From Cryptomeria japonica (taxonomy: Eukaryota > Streptophyta > Pinopsida > Cupressales > Cupressaceae): a stretch of DNA of 64,000 bases. Both the position numbers and the translations under genes were made by a program. Below the pieces are notes generated by a model. The model did not search any database and had not been told where the DNA came from. It worked only from the letters and a program-made list of their open reading frames with translations. Shown in pieces: positions 47,451 to 59,203 of the stretch (position 1 is its first letter; each line of letters opens with the position of its first letter). The stretch is from assembly GCF_030272615.1 (NCBI RefSeq), contig NC_081405.1, positions 569,965,095 through 570,029,094 on the forward strand. Direction: 5' to 3'.

Positions 47451-49188
47451 AGAAAGAAGAAGTAACTTGATTTTAAAGGCTGACTGCCCAAATGTGGCAA
47501 GTGCAAACACATACCAAAGTGTCAATACCCCTGACAGTTATGGATACCCTGAAAGAGGTGAAGTCTTGATGATCAGAAGAGTAGTAACTACTATGAAGAT
47601 GTCTGATAGAGAACCCCCACAGAGGAAATCTCTATTCAAGATCACTTGCAAAGTAGGTGGAAAGGTCTACAAGGTCCTAATAGATTCTAGTTCAACTAAG
47701 AACTTTGTGTCTCTAGAGATCGTGGAGAAACTAAAGTTGAGGAGATTACCTCACCCTTTCCCCTACAAGGTCTCATGGCTCACACAAGGACAACAAGCTA
47801 TTGTGGAAGAGTAGGCTTGGGTGGAATTTCAGATTGGAACCTCTAGAGATTGGTTGATGTTTGATATTGCAAAGATGGATGCTTACCATCTCCTATTTGG
47901 GGAAAAATGGCAGTTTGATTTGAAGGCACAACATGATGGTGCTAGGAATACATATTCCATTACCAAGGATGGTAAGGTGATTGAGTTGCTACCTTTAATG
48001 GAGAGTGAGGAGGAGACCAAACTAAAGGAAGCCAAGGTGTTGATATTAGGAGGGAAACAGTTCATGAAGAACATGGAAAATGAAGGCATGCTCTGTTATG
48101 CCCTTATCCCTATTCCAACTGTAATAAAGGTGGAGAGGTCTGAGCACAAGAAAGAGGATAGATTAAGATTGATTGACCCTACAATGTAGCAGCTACTAGA
48201 CTAATACAAGGGTGTCATCTCTGATGGCATGCCAAGGTCACTACCTCCCATGAGGGATATAAACCATTATATATACCTTATACCTAGATCCACATTGCCT
48301 AATAAAGTAGCATACAAGCTCACACCAGATCAGAATGTTGAGATGGAAAAATAGGTTGAAGAATTGTTGGAGTTCGGATTGATTGGAAAAAGTTTGAGCC
48401 CATATGCAGTCCCTACAGTCTTGGCACCAAAAAAGGAAGGCACTTGGAGGCTTTACACCGATTCAGGAGATATCAACAAGATTACTATCAGGCATAGGTT
48501 TCCCATGCCTAGGATTGAGGATTTGTTAGATTGTTTGGGGGGTGCTAGATATTTTTTAAAAAAAATTTTAGGGGGTGCTAGATATTTTTAAATTTTTTTT
48601 TTAAAGAGTGGCTATCATTAGATTAGGATTAGGCCGAGAGATGAATGGAAGACTTCCTTTAAAACAAATTAGGGGTTGTATGAGTGAAAAGTCATGCCCT
48701 TTGGCTTATCCAATGCACCTAGTACCTTTATGAGGTTAATGAATGAAGTCTTGAGGGATTTCATAGGGATATTTCTTATAGTCTACCTAGATGACATTCT
48801 AGTTTTCAGTCAAAACAAAGGAGAACATCTAAAGCATGTAGATTTAGTCCTAAGGAGATTTTATGAAGAACATTTAATGATCAACTTGGAAAAGTGTTTC
48901 TTTATGCAGGAAGAGATCATTTACTTGGGATTTGTGATCTCATATGGTAAATTAAAAATGGATCAAGAAAAGGTGAGTGCCATATTGTCTTGGCCTACAC
49001 CTAGGACAATGAATGATGTTGGGAGTTTCCATGGCTTAGCTACCTTCTATAGGAAGTTTATAAGAGCCTTTATTCATATTTGTGCCCCTATGCTTGATAC
49101 AATAAAGAGAGGAAAAAAGTGCAGGCTTAGTTGGATAGAAGAAGCAGAGAACTCTTTTGAAACATTGAAAAGGAAAGTTGCAGAATAG
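47451..49188 (+). pseudogene. F protease and reverse transcriptase (broken)
   Basis: Same frame as gag. The protease site near 47683 reads IDSSSTKNF where DSGST is expected. RT begins after 48290: PYAVPTVLAPKK, then WRLYTDSGDINKITIRHRFPMP, where Cys-Val-Asp is usual. The first catalytic Asp region should follow LLDCLGGARYF, but it is replaced by a T/A-rich stretch with a duplicated 21-mer (48537-48605). After that come KVMPFGLSNAPSTF and an intact YLDDILVF motif (48784). The RT thumb and connection continue to 49188. There are stops at 47812, 48187 and others. The enzyme would copy element RNA into DNA; this one cannot. Confidence 0.88.
48537..48605 (+). repeat. tandem duplication within F reverse transcriptase
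   Basis: GGGGGTGCTAGATATTTTT occurs twice, about 34 bp apart, each followed by an A/T homopolymer tract. It sits where the RT catalytic SKIDL segment should be and removes it. Confidence 0.75.
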
Positions 49189-49560
49189 ACGGTCCTTGCC
49201 CTACCTGATTTCAACAAGATCTTTCAACTAGAATGTGATGATAGTCATTTGACCATTGGACCAGTGCTCAGTCAAGAAGGAAGACCTATTACTTTCTTCA
49301 ATGAGAAGTTGAATATGGCAAAGAGGAGATATTCATCTTATGAGCTAGAGATGTATGCTCTATTCCAATCCTTGAAAAAATGGAGACACTACTTTCTACC
49401 AAAATAATTCATAGTTTTCACAGACAATCAGGCCCTTAGCTTCATAAATAGTCAATAAAAGTTGAATCATTGGCACATGAAATGGGTAGAGACTAAGAAA
49501 GGAGTCAAGAATAAGGTGGCAAATGCTTTGAGTAGAAGAGTCCTAACTGCAAATCAAATT
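49189..49560 (+). pseudogene. F RNase H (broken)
   Basis: Same frame as RT. It contains [29 protein letters not shown] and FTDNQAL, the expected RNase H signposts of Gypsy elements, although the first catalytic motif is altered. Stops occur at 49190, 49405 and 49456. A short in-frame deletion follows HMKWVE before KVANALSRR. Confidence 0.8.
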
Positions 49561-50905
49561 TAGTTGGAGAGTGTTGGAACAAACTCTTTAAAAACCATGT
49601 ATAAGGATGATGAAGGTTTTAGAGAGGCCTACAAGGCATGTACTTGATTTGATGAACGGTTTCATATTGAGTATTCTGAATTTTTGATTCAAAATGGATT
49701 GTTGTTTAAGGGTGCACAACTATGCATACCCAAATACTCTATGAGGCTGAATATCATTAAGGAAAAACATTGTGGAGCAATGGCAGGACATTTTGGTCTT
49801 GACAAGACATTAGATTTGGTGAAAAGACACTATTTTTGGCCCAAAATATAGGTAGATGTCAGGAGATTTGTGGAGACATGTGTGATTTTCCAAAAGGCAA
49901 AAGGAAAGTCCACCAATGCGAGCTTATACCAGCCTTTACCCATACCTTCAAGACCATGGGAAAGAATAAGTATGGATTTTGTTTTAGGATTGCCTAGGAC
50001 AAGGAAAGGATATGATAGTGTTTTTTAGTGGTGGATAGGTTCAGTAAGATGGCACATTTCTTGCCATGAAAAACCACTTGTGTTGCTTCTTATGTAGTAG
50101 ATTTGTTCTTTAAGGAGATTGTTCGGATACATGGCTTGCCTTTGACCATAGTCTCTGATAGGGATGTAAAATTTATTGGTCACTTTTGGAGGACCCTTTG
50201 GAAGAAGCTTGGTACAAATTTATCCTTCTCCTTAGCCTACCATCCCCAAACAGATGGTCAAACTAAAGTTGTAAATAGATCACTAGGGAATCTCTTAAGG
50301 TGTTTGACTAGATAGCATGGAGAAAGGTGGGATAGTATATTGTCTTAGGCAGAATTCTATTATAATGATACAGCTAATAGGAGTACCGGTAAGTCACCTT
50401 TCTAGATTGTATATGGAATCCACCCAAGGGGTGTGCTGGAGTTGAGAGAGATACCACAAGGAGAAGCCATTAGTGCAGATGGAGAAACCTTTGCTACTAC
50501 CATACAAGAGATCCATGACCAAGTGAAGACTCATCTTCAACAATCTGTAGAGAGATATAAAGCTCATGCTGACAAAAAGAAGAGAGATGTTCAATTTGAT
50601 GTGGGAGACTTGGTGTGGGTTCACTTGAAGAAGGAAAGACTTCCAAAAGGAAGATACACAAGCTGATGCAAAGAAAGATTGGACCCTGCCAAATCTTGAA
50701 GAAATGTGGTTCAAATGCCTATGAACATCAACTACCATCTAATCTTGGTTTGTCACCTATTTTTAATGTTTGTGACTTAACTCCTTATAACTGTAGTGTT
50801 GATGTAGGTGAAGACACAATGTTGGATATTGCTGATGATGACATTCCCAGACATGAACCACCAAAGTTGCATAAAGTTCTAGATACTAAGGTTTCCAAGT
50901 GAACC
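49561..50905 (+). pseudogene. F integrase (broken, several frames)
   Basis: Zinc region: HCGAMAGHFGLDKT followed by CVIFQKAK, in which one zinc Cys has become Phe. Catalytic core: MDFVLGLPRT (about 49972), then VSDRDVKF (50151) and [13 protein letters not shown] (50241). The last carries Lys where the catalytic Glu is expected, so the DDE triad is damaged. A frameshift lies near 50020 and another near 50610-50660. The C-terminal part (DVQFDVGDLVWVHLKKER, 50584) is the usual integrase GPF/Y-side domain. Confidence 0.85.
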
Positions 50906-51057
50906 AGGAGTAAAGTTTACATGCAGTATTTTGTGGTTTGGAAAGGACAACCTAATACTGAAGCAATCTGGATGACAGAGCAACAGATCAAAGATCATGG
51001 TGCAGACCTACAGACTCTCATCTCAAGTGGACTTGAGATTTCTTCTTCCAGGGAGTA
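50906..51057 (+). pseudogene. F chromodomain-like tail and 3' polypurine region
   Basis: After a stop at 50900 the frame reads MQYFVVWKGQPNTEAIWM, a chromodomain-like core (Y.V.WKG....A.W). In chromoviruses this tail guides integration to chromatin. The stretch ends in CCAGGGAGTA just before the LTR, the probable polypurine tract, similar to E. Confidence 0.75.
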
Positions 51058-52559
51058 TGGTGTAGGAGCACCTCATCAAACCTTTAAAGATGATAATTCA
51101 AACTCTGATAAGGGAGGATAAGGCATTAACAATATCTTTAGGATATTTTATATAGTTTATTAATCATGCATTATATGTTTGTAATAATGAACCCCATCTT
51201 GTGAGCCAAACTCCTATTTTGTCATTTCTATGAGCCAATTAGGACTTTTGGACAATAGGGGATAAAATGTATTGGTTTTAAGTGTTTTAAGATGTTTTGG
51301 GATGGGTTGAAATTGACCCAAGGCATTAGGAGGTGAAAGATGACATTTTGACAGCTTTTGCAAAAGTTGTCATGAGCAACTTTTATGCACTTTTTGCATT
51401 TTATAATTTGAAACTTCTCCAATGGCTCTAACCTCTTTATTTTTGGTTGAGAGAAGTTGAGGAATGGTTTATACACATTATGAATCTGATTTCCAATGTG
51501 TGATTGTACGGAGAAGAGTTTTGATGCAAACAAACTAATAGAATTATGAGTTTTCCGGCAATTTTGGAGTTTTTGGTCCGTGGTATGGTTTTGTACGGAT
51601 TCAGATCCATTCCCAATGATGTGAATTGATTTGAGAGGAGAGTTAACTCTATTTTGGTTTTTATTTAGATTCTTGATTGTTTGTGTTGCTCCTGATATTC
51701 AAATTTTGTTGTAGGGATCTGGAAAACCAGGGTTTACCTTGGGTTTTTCCTCCTTCATGGCCATATCTCGCACTTAACCAATCTAAGGCTGATGAGATTT
51801 GGTGAAAGGAAAATATGGTTAATTTATTTTATATTTCCAAGAGTTTTTTGTAGGAGGAGCAAGGGAGAGAAGTGTTTGAAGCGACCCTAGGTAGACATCT
51901 CTATGTGGCTACCTAGACCTTGAACAAACAAAAGTACCTTGTGTGCAAATGGTGATGCTTCCAGGCATGTAACCCTAGAATCCTTATTTATTTATGTTTC
52001 CTAAAATTCCCATGGGATTTTAATCCACTGGTTCATTCATCTGATCATAATTGCTTCACAAAAGAGGCCTAATTAGCCCTTCTAGGACAGTCAACTTCCT
52101 ACTGATAAAGACCTTTATTTTATAAAGCTTGACCCTTTATTTTGGGGAATTGTATAACTTCCAAAAGGGCGTTTGAATAAATAATTTATTTTCCAAGTTG
52201 TTTGGTAAAATATGAACTTAAGGTCCCTTTACCCACTAAATATGGCTACAAGCAACTAGGCCTAATTGGGTGAGTTTATTAAGGAATGAGCATGTATTCT
52301 TCCCACCGGTGCTTTGTCTGTACTTAGGGAGTTTTGAATGACCCAAAAATGGTGTGCAAATGATTTGTAAACCTTGGATATATCATGGAGTGTGTTGTAA
52401 CAAGATAGCCCTGATTGAGTAGGCAAGAGTCTTAGAGATGGTGAGAAGATTGTACTAAAGTTGTAGAGCCTTGCCTTGATAGGATCCCATTCATGTGCTA
52501 GGGGGTCAGTGTCATACATTTGGAGGTGTTTGGCAGGTAACAAAGAGGGCTCTGCAACA
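51058..52559 (+). repeat. 3' LTR of F
   Basis: This 1,502-bp LTR, TGGTGTAGGAGCACC..TCTGCAACA, is followed by the TSD TATAT. It matches 44818-46329. Confidence 0.9.
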
Positions 52560-53440
52560 TATATCATGCACTTAGCCTAGTTGAGTTGTTGTATGGGGTA
52601 ACTTCATGTCTTAAATAGGGGTTCAGATAATTATTGGGCAAGGACATATCCTTAAAGATGGCACTGACACTATGTTTGTAGCTAAGTATTTCTCAAGTTT
52701 CTTATCATTTCATAAAAAAAGACTAATTAATGAAAGTACAAGTAATGTTGAATGAAAACCTATCTGATGCAATAGTTTCTATAGGAGACTTAAGAGCAAC
52801 TAAATTGTGATTGTAGATAATAGTTCATAACTAATGGAAAGTAAAAATTTCATAACTAATGGAAAGTAAAAAATTGGTTGCAACTAGGACTCTAATTATG
52901 AAAGTATTAACAAAGCACAAAAGTAATAAGTTAACAATCATCAAGGAACTAATATTAAACTAGCTACTATATTCATAAAAAACTAATAATAGAAAATATA
53001 AAGGATCACATTCCATCCAGTGGCCCTTCTTTGAGGAGTATAATCTCTAAGGAGTAATAGTATTATTAGCTCAAAAGATAATTGACATCATATATTCTAC
53101 TTCACAATGCATATCCAGATAATATGATTACAACTACAAAAAAATATAGCAACAACCATTTTTGCATTGTTCATAATTGTAACATTGATTATCTAGTAAA
53201 AATAAAAAACAACTTAAAATGCTAACTAAATAAGATCCTAACTAACACAACACTTCCTCCTTTTAAAGAAATTCATAGGAAGTAGATAATTACTTCTTCC
53301 AACTAATCCTAAATAGATTTTACATCTCTCTAACACTAAGGAAACTTATTAATTAAGGAAAAACAAAAATACCAACTAGAATATAGAGTCCCATTTTTTA
53401 ACGAACTCCTTTATTCCTTACTAGTACAAAATTAGGGACG

Positions 53441-54645
53441 TGATTCACTACATTGAATCTAATATAATGAGGTGTAATCTCCTCATGATCCATAATATTC
53501 AAGGTAAGCCATGTTCACCTGAAGAGAAACAATCAACAATAAATCTAGCATGAATGTAACTCTCCTACCATTCATTAACTATTTGCATACGAATTGACAA
53601 AGTATTTCTACTTTGGCTACAAGTGACATTGGATTCCTTCAAGCTACCTATTAGTTCTTTACAATGAATAATAATACACTCAAATTATCATCCATAACAT
53701 TCAACAATATATCAATCATTAAATAGCAAAAAGCAATCCATATCAACATTCCATTTATATATTATAATTGGATGATAATATAGCTATGAGGATAATTAAA
53801 ATATATAATAATTCTAATAATGGTCTAATAAAGTTTGATAAACTAGTAGGAATTAAGTAAAACTATCTCGACATTTCCTAGACTCATCATACTTCAAGGA
53901 AGAGATATATGATCCTCTTTTCTAACATATCTAAAACCATAATAATAATTTTGTAAAAATATTTTATCTATACTCATTGATAGATTTTCTTTGCCTTAAT
54001 TTTTACAACTCATTAAAATAGTCTTCATCTTAAAATTTAAATATATCTATCAAAGTTTGACTAAACTCATCAAAAGTTTTTACTCGATTGTGGCCTTGAG
54101 TAGTCATACCATGGTACCACTAGTCATAAGTAACATCTTCAAGTACCACAGTACCATATTCAAGTACCATCATACCATGGTACCACTAATCTCCCATTCT
54201 TGAGCCTCTTTCTCCATAGGTTTATCAGCCTTTGAAGAACAACAAAGCTTAATAAAGAAAATAGCAAAGTGAATACATGAATTGAAGCCAGAACCATACT
54301 TAAACCCAAACCACATTCAATTAAAATTTGGGCACCCAAAACATTACACCAAAAGAGGGATAATAGTCCATTCCAATATTGGTAATTTCTTTTTTAAGTG
54401 TTCACGACTCTCATATGTTGTCCAATCAAAAGGGCAATTTGTTCAACTAGTGATTTAATGAAAAGAAAGTCAAATCATTTCCAAGATGAGATCTTCCAAA
54501 TTTCATGTTAATATTTGGTCATTTATATATTTAACCTTTTTTTTATGAGAAAATATTAATTTTGAGTTAAGGTGGATGAGGTTGCGCTCTTAGCTTTTGT
54601 CCATAAAAGATGAAAATTGTATGGTAAAATAGTTGGTATGATATA
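53441..54645 (+). other. unassigned AT-rich stretch
   Basis: 1.2 kb with no reading frame and no second copy in the window. It may be more of the P unit's interior or older sequence. It contains two copies of CATACCATGGTACCACTA (54106 and 54170), each with a palindromic core TACCATGGTA. Confidence 0.4.
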
Positions 54646-56040
54646 TGTAGACACCTAAACATGTCTCATTGATCATATACTAATTATTCACTCAATTAGT
54701 TAAATAATTCTATAATTATTTAATTAAATTAATTAATCTTATTCTTCTAATTCATATTTCTTTGTCATCTTACTAATTATTTCAATTTTAATTCTATAAT
54801 TGTTTAATCATTTAAACCATTTTCTAATGTTAATTAAATATTTATTATTTAATTAATTATGATTTTAATCCTTCAATTTAAATAATATTTATTATTTAAA
54901 TGGATTAATTCTCAATTTATATCTCCAATCACTTAATCATTAACCCTTTTCTAAATATTAATTAAATATTAATTATTTAATTAATTGTTATTTTAATTTT
55001 TTTAATTTAAATAATCTTTATTATTTAATTAAAGTCCATTTCTAAACAATTAAATAGTTTCTTTAAATTATTTTATTAACTAATTAATTCTTCTAATTTT
55101 GTTTAATTTTGTATTTCTTCTAATTTCATTTAATTACATTAATTCTTTGAATTTTATTAATTCTCCAAATTCTAATTCTAATTATTCTAATTTATTCTAA
55201 TTTCAAATACATGTGCATGATTTCAAAAATCAAATTGAATTCCAAAGTCAAGTTCTAAATATGTTCAATTATCAAATTGAATTTGAAATAAATTCAATAT
55301 TTGAATTAAATCTCATGCAAAGATTAAATTGAAAATCAAAGTCAAAGTGCAAGCACATGCTAAATCAATTAATTCAATTAATTAATTAAATCATTATCTT
55401 TTCAATTCCTATTTCTATCTTTTAGTTAGCTTTTTTCTAAATAAAGCTCTCAAACAACTTTCAATCGTTTAACTATTTCAGTTTCTTTAATTTCCTCCAA
55501 TCATTTTTTTTCTATCTTCCAATTAGCTTTTCTTTTTTTTAAGATTTCTTTGTCATCAATTAATTATCCTCCAAACACCCTTTTTCATTCTTCAATCATC
55601 TTTTTTCTCAATCAGTTAACTCATTTATCTATTCAATCTATTCTATTCCACCTTCGAATTAGCAGTTCAACTATCAATCAACATGTGAGCTCACCTGAGT
55701 TCCACCTCTTGACAAATCTGTTCCACCTCTCATTCAATCCTCTCCAATAATCTATAAATTGACCATTCAATCTCCATTTTCAATAATCACAAAACTCAAA
55801 TCTTTGTGTCACTTGCAGGTTGCTAGCATAATATTTTGAAAGGCATCATACCTCAAAGAAGAGAAGAACAATGGAAGCAATATCTGATCATGGAATGGGA
55901 AGTTTGAATTGATTTATTTTATATTCTTATTGTTTGATTGTGTTATTTTCATTAGTTTATTTAGAATGCTTTGATTATATAGGGATTCATGATTTCCCTT
56001 TGATTTCTAGTTAGTTACATGATGAATTTTACATATGATA
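54646..56040 (+). repeat. 5' LTR of O
   Basis: About 1.4 kb, starting TGTAGACACCTAAAC and ending ATGATA (CA changed to TA) just before TTTTGGTGAACCC. The first 700 bp is extremely AT-rich (runs of TTAATTAA). TATAAATT at 55753-55760 is a likely TATA box. With no second LTR in view, the ends are inferred from motifs. Confidence 0.65.
55753..55760 (+). promoter_or_regulatory. likely TATA box of O
   Basis: TATAAATT about 290 bp before the LTR end, in a plausible U3/R position. Confidence 0.4.
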
Positions 56041-56043
56041 TTT

Positions 56044-56059
56044 TGGTGAACCCAATGTG
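56044..56059 (+). other. primer-binding site of O
   Basis: TGGTGAACCCAATGTG, three bases inside the LTR end. Same motif as L and M. Confidence 0.55.
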
Positions 56060-57002
56060 AATCAACAACTAATTAATCTTCTGGTTTTCTGTGTGATTTT
56101 TGTGACTTGTATGAAATTTTCATTTTTTTGCAGGTTTTGTACAGATTGCACAGCAGATTCAACTATCATGCAATCACATTTACAAAAGCAAGCAATTGCA
56201 TAGACAGGCTCATCCAATCGATCACACGTGGTCACACATTCTTGTGGACCCCATCACACAATAGCCTTTATCGTGTCACACATTTGCTCAGATTTTATCA
56301 TGCATTCGATAGAGTTATTTATGTGTTTTGATTATCTGATATTTGTTGTTTCTTGCTTTCTGTTCTGATAAATTTTGTATGAAATTGGTTAAATCTGAAC
56401 ATTGTTTACCTTTATTGCATGCTTTAATTATGACATCTTATGGCATGTAAGGTACAATTCAGGATTTCAGGTGCTACGAGGATGAAGGAACAAAGAAGAC
56501 AAGCCAGATGCTATCAAAAAATCTTAAAGCAAGAAAAGAAGATACAAGAACTAGAGGACAAACCAGCCATTTATAGATACAAAAACCTAGTTCTATCATA
56601 TAGAGTAAAATACAATTTTCTTAATATAGAATGGATGATTCAAGATCTTCGTAAGGCATCACAATCTATTTTGTAGGTTCTAGATCAGAATTAAACTTTA
56701 TTTTTATTTTTATTTTGTTTGGTTTGTCTGTGTTTTATGCATTCACCTTAATATTTGCATGCAATCTCTCTATCAGTATCATGCATTCTCTTTGTCATAA
56801 TTTCACATTCGCACTGTCATTATCACACAATCGCCCATACAGTATCACGCATTCGCTCATGTATCATTTTGCATTCGTATTTTTCATTATTAAGTTTTCT
56901 ATTTTTTGTGGATTTTCTTGGGTTACTAATTATCTGTCTGCAGCATGTGGTGAATTTGCAAAGAGGATCAGATTATTACTGAATCATAAATACTCATGTT
57001 AT

Positions 57003-57210
57003 CACACTTCAGTTTTGGGCTTAAAATCAACTTGGTTAAAATTGACATGCATACTTTCACACTTCAGTTTTGGGCTTAAAATAAACCTGGTTAAATTTGA
57101 CACGCATGCTTTCACACTTCAATTTGGTGTTCTAAAATTGACATGCACATGCGTATCTCACACCTAAGTTTGGGTTTTAAAATCAACGTGAATCAAGCTT
57201 ATCAATAGAA
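57003..57210 (+). repeat. 55-bp minisatellite in O leader
   Basis: Four imperfect units beginning CACACTTCAG, at 57003, 57058, 57113 and 57159. The first three are exactly 55 bp apart. Each carries a TTTTGGGCTTAAAAT-like core and a GACATGCAT-like end. Confidence 0.8.
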
Positions 57211-58159
57211 TAACTCACACTTCATTTTTTTAAAGGGAAAGAACATTTTATTATGTTTGGGGTGGACCTACTATTGCATTAACTACCTTTCCACCCACCT
57301 TCAGGGTCTTGGGAGAAAGGGAGAAGGTGATAACAACACCCAGTTTTTAATTTTAGTAGTGAGGGGTATCTTTGACTGGGAATTTCATCACCCCATAGAG
57401 GTAACTTGAATTGGGATGTGTTGGGGATATTATCTCTCCCAGCATACTCTCAAGCGGGTTTTTTGAGCCGCTATATAAATATATTGGTCAGGGGGCTAGA
57501 GTGTTGAGTGAATTCAATGTATGTGGGGGCCTTCCCTGCACCGATAAGCTTAAATAAAGTCTTAAGTGGCTTTCTCTGAGAATCCATCATTGGATTGGGA
57601 TCCCTCAAAATTTATAATAAGAACCAACTTAGTAGCACAAATCCCACTTTTAGTGATTCCACAAGTGCAGATCATACCCTTAGATACCCCTCATGTACCT
57701 TGCATTATTATATAGAAATCCTTTAGTGATAAGATCTTCAGATCTTTGGGGTAAGAGAGACTTGCATGCCTGAGAAGTGTGTGCCATGTTGTGGAGCCAG
57801 TGCTGCCAGACTCTCTATGTGTTCGTCTTGTTTTGGTATTTTACTATGGGGCCCTCATTGAATGGTGTCCACTTTCTAGCCTGAGCTTGTATTATGTGCT
57901 TTTATATGTATTGTTGTACCAAACTAGTATTGAGTCAATATTTGGGCTATTTCAAGCCCTATCTTATGTATCTCTGGATTCTCAGAGTTGGTTAGAATAG
58001 AGTCCAATCAACTATACATATCTTCAAACAATTGTTCTCAGATTTTAAAACAGCAAAATTGTCCTAGAGACAGAATTACTGGAAACAAAGTTTATCTTGA
58101 AACATCAAAATGTCCTACAAACTAGAAAATTTGACATACTTGTGACCATAGGAAATATT

Positions 58160-58390
58160 TGTATAGTCCTCATTTACTTCCTTATTATTATTCTCATATA
58201 CATCCTTAGGAGTTACATAAGTCCTTGCATAGTCTGTATTTACATCATTATTGTCATCCTCATTTACGTCCTTATTATCATCCTCATATACGTCCTAAGT
58301 CTTTACATAAGTCATTACATAGTCCACATTTATTATCATCCTCATTTATATCCTCCTTCTTGTCCTCATATACGTCCTTAGATTTAGTCC
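58160..58390 (+). repeat. short-unit minisatellite in O leader
   Basis: Repeated TCCTCATATACGTCCTTA and TTATTATCATCCTCAT words in higher-order pairs, pyrimidine-rich on this strand. Small frames here (58097-58419) are by-products of the repeat. Confidence 0.75.
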
Positions 58391-59203
58391 TTATTACACA
58401 TCATATACATCTATCTTAGGCCATCATGATCTACATAATCATCCTGTAAAGTCATAGAATGCATCTTACTGGGTCTCCCAGGTGATGGTTTGCTCCCTTT
58501 CAAGTAACTTAATCTAGTGCCAAACAATGGTCAATGATAAATCCTTGACAGTTTAGATAATTTGGATTGGGAATTAAAGACAAGTGTACCTCAGTACATA
58601 GGAGTCAAGTACGAGCTAGATAGAGAGTATAAAATTATTCATACAATTGATAGAGAAATTGTTGCAGAAATTTGAAGAGAAGAACTTGAAAAACTTGCAT
58701 TGCAAAAATCTTGAAATACTCAACAAGTCTCACATCCAAATCCCCAATAAAGAGTCTGGTCTAGTGTTGCATATTCTATATTTAGGTCTAGAGGCTTACA
58801 TTATTGTCTTCTTACATTAGGTTCTAAATCATCCTCATATAGAAGTCTTAAATGGCCATCACAAGGTCACAAAAGACAAAAACTAAGATGGACCCAAACA
58901 ATGACCTGTCAGTTAATCCAACTTGGAACATGGACATATCAAGTAGTCAATAGTCAAATCCTCAAGCAATGCCCACAATACATGAGCTACAAAAAAATTT
59001 AACATGTGAAGATACTGAGTCATCTCAACAAGACCCACATGTCCTTATGATCCTAGATGCTCTTATACATAATGATAGGGACAAATATCTCTTGTTGTTA
59101 TTACAATTTACCTGAAGATTTTGATATCACAACAATATTACCACTAGGAACTACTTTAGGTCCAAATAGTAGTCAAATACCACATATGACATAAAAACAA
59201 GCA

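Larger units (their letters stand above)
44818..52559 (+). mobile_element. F: Ty3/Gypsy chromovirus-like retrotransposon
   Basis: This 7,742-bp element lies between TSDs TATAT (44813-44817 and 52560-52564). LTRs start TGGTRYARGAGCACC. Pol order is protease, RT, RNase H, integrase, then a chromodomain-like tail, which makes it Ty3/Gypsy of the chromovirus type. It has many stops and frameshifts, a lost zinc knuckle, a changed protease triad and a scrambled RT segment. It was inserted into the P array. Confidence 0.92.
15795..53440 (-). mobile_element. P: tandem array of a non-autonomous LTR element, riddled with later insertions
   Basis: On the minus strand the order is internal part (53440-44449), LTR (44448-19428), internal (19427-17038), LTR (17037-15795). 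Once insertions A, E, F and T3 are removed, the two LTRs (about 1.23 and 1.24 kb) align throughout and the two internal parts (about 1.2 kb) also align. One LTR therefore serves as 3' end of one unit and 5' end of the next. No protein-coding capacity is visible. The LTR start TGTAGCATCA is shared with L and M. The right boundary is where similarity stops, not a defined end. Confidence 0.6.
44449..53440 (-). other. internal part of upstream P unit, split by F
   Basis: 44449-44817 and 52565-53440 align with the P internal region 17038-18143 plus 19337-19420. They are non-coding. A 24-bp tandem duplication (TTCATAACTAATGGAAAGTA..) sits near 52826-52872. Similarity to the other copy fades at about 53430. 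Confidence 0.6.
56060..59203 (+). other. long leader of O
   Basis: About 3.1 kb before gag. It holds CACACA/ATTCGC-rich sequence (56150-56890), two minisatellites (listed separately), a TATATAAATATA at about 57472, and a short basic, helix-prone frame at 56440-56676 (MKEQRRQARCYQKILK..) of unknown meaning. Ogre-type elements can carry an extra ORF before gag; this frame could be a remnant of one, but I cannot show it. The segment 57240-58080 is less AT-rich and could be a separate insert. Confidence 0.45.

Noticed and set aside
56715-57167. 150-codon hydrophobic frame in O's leader, possible membrane protein
   Set aside because: It runs into the 55-bp minisatellite and has low-complexity Phe/Ser/His composition. 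No conserved motif supports it.
58097-58419. Ile/His-rich frames that look like membrane proteins
   Set aside because: They are translations of the pyrimidine-rich minisatellite and overlap each other in different frames.
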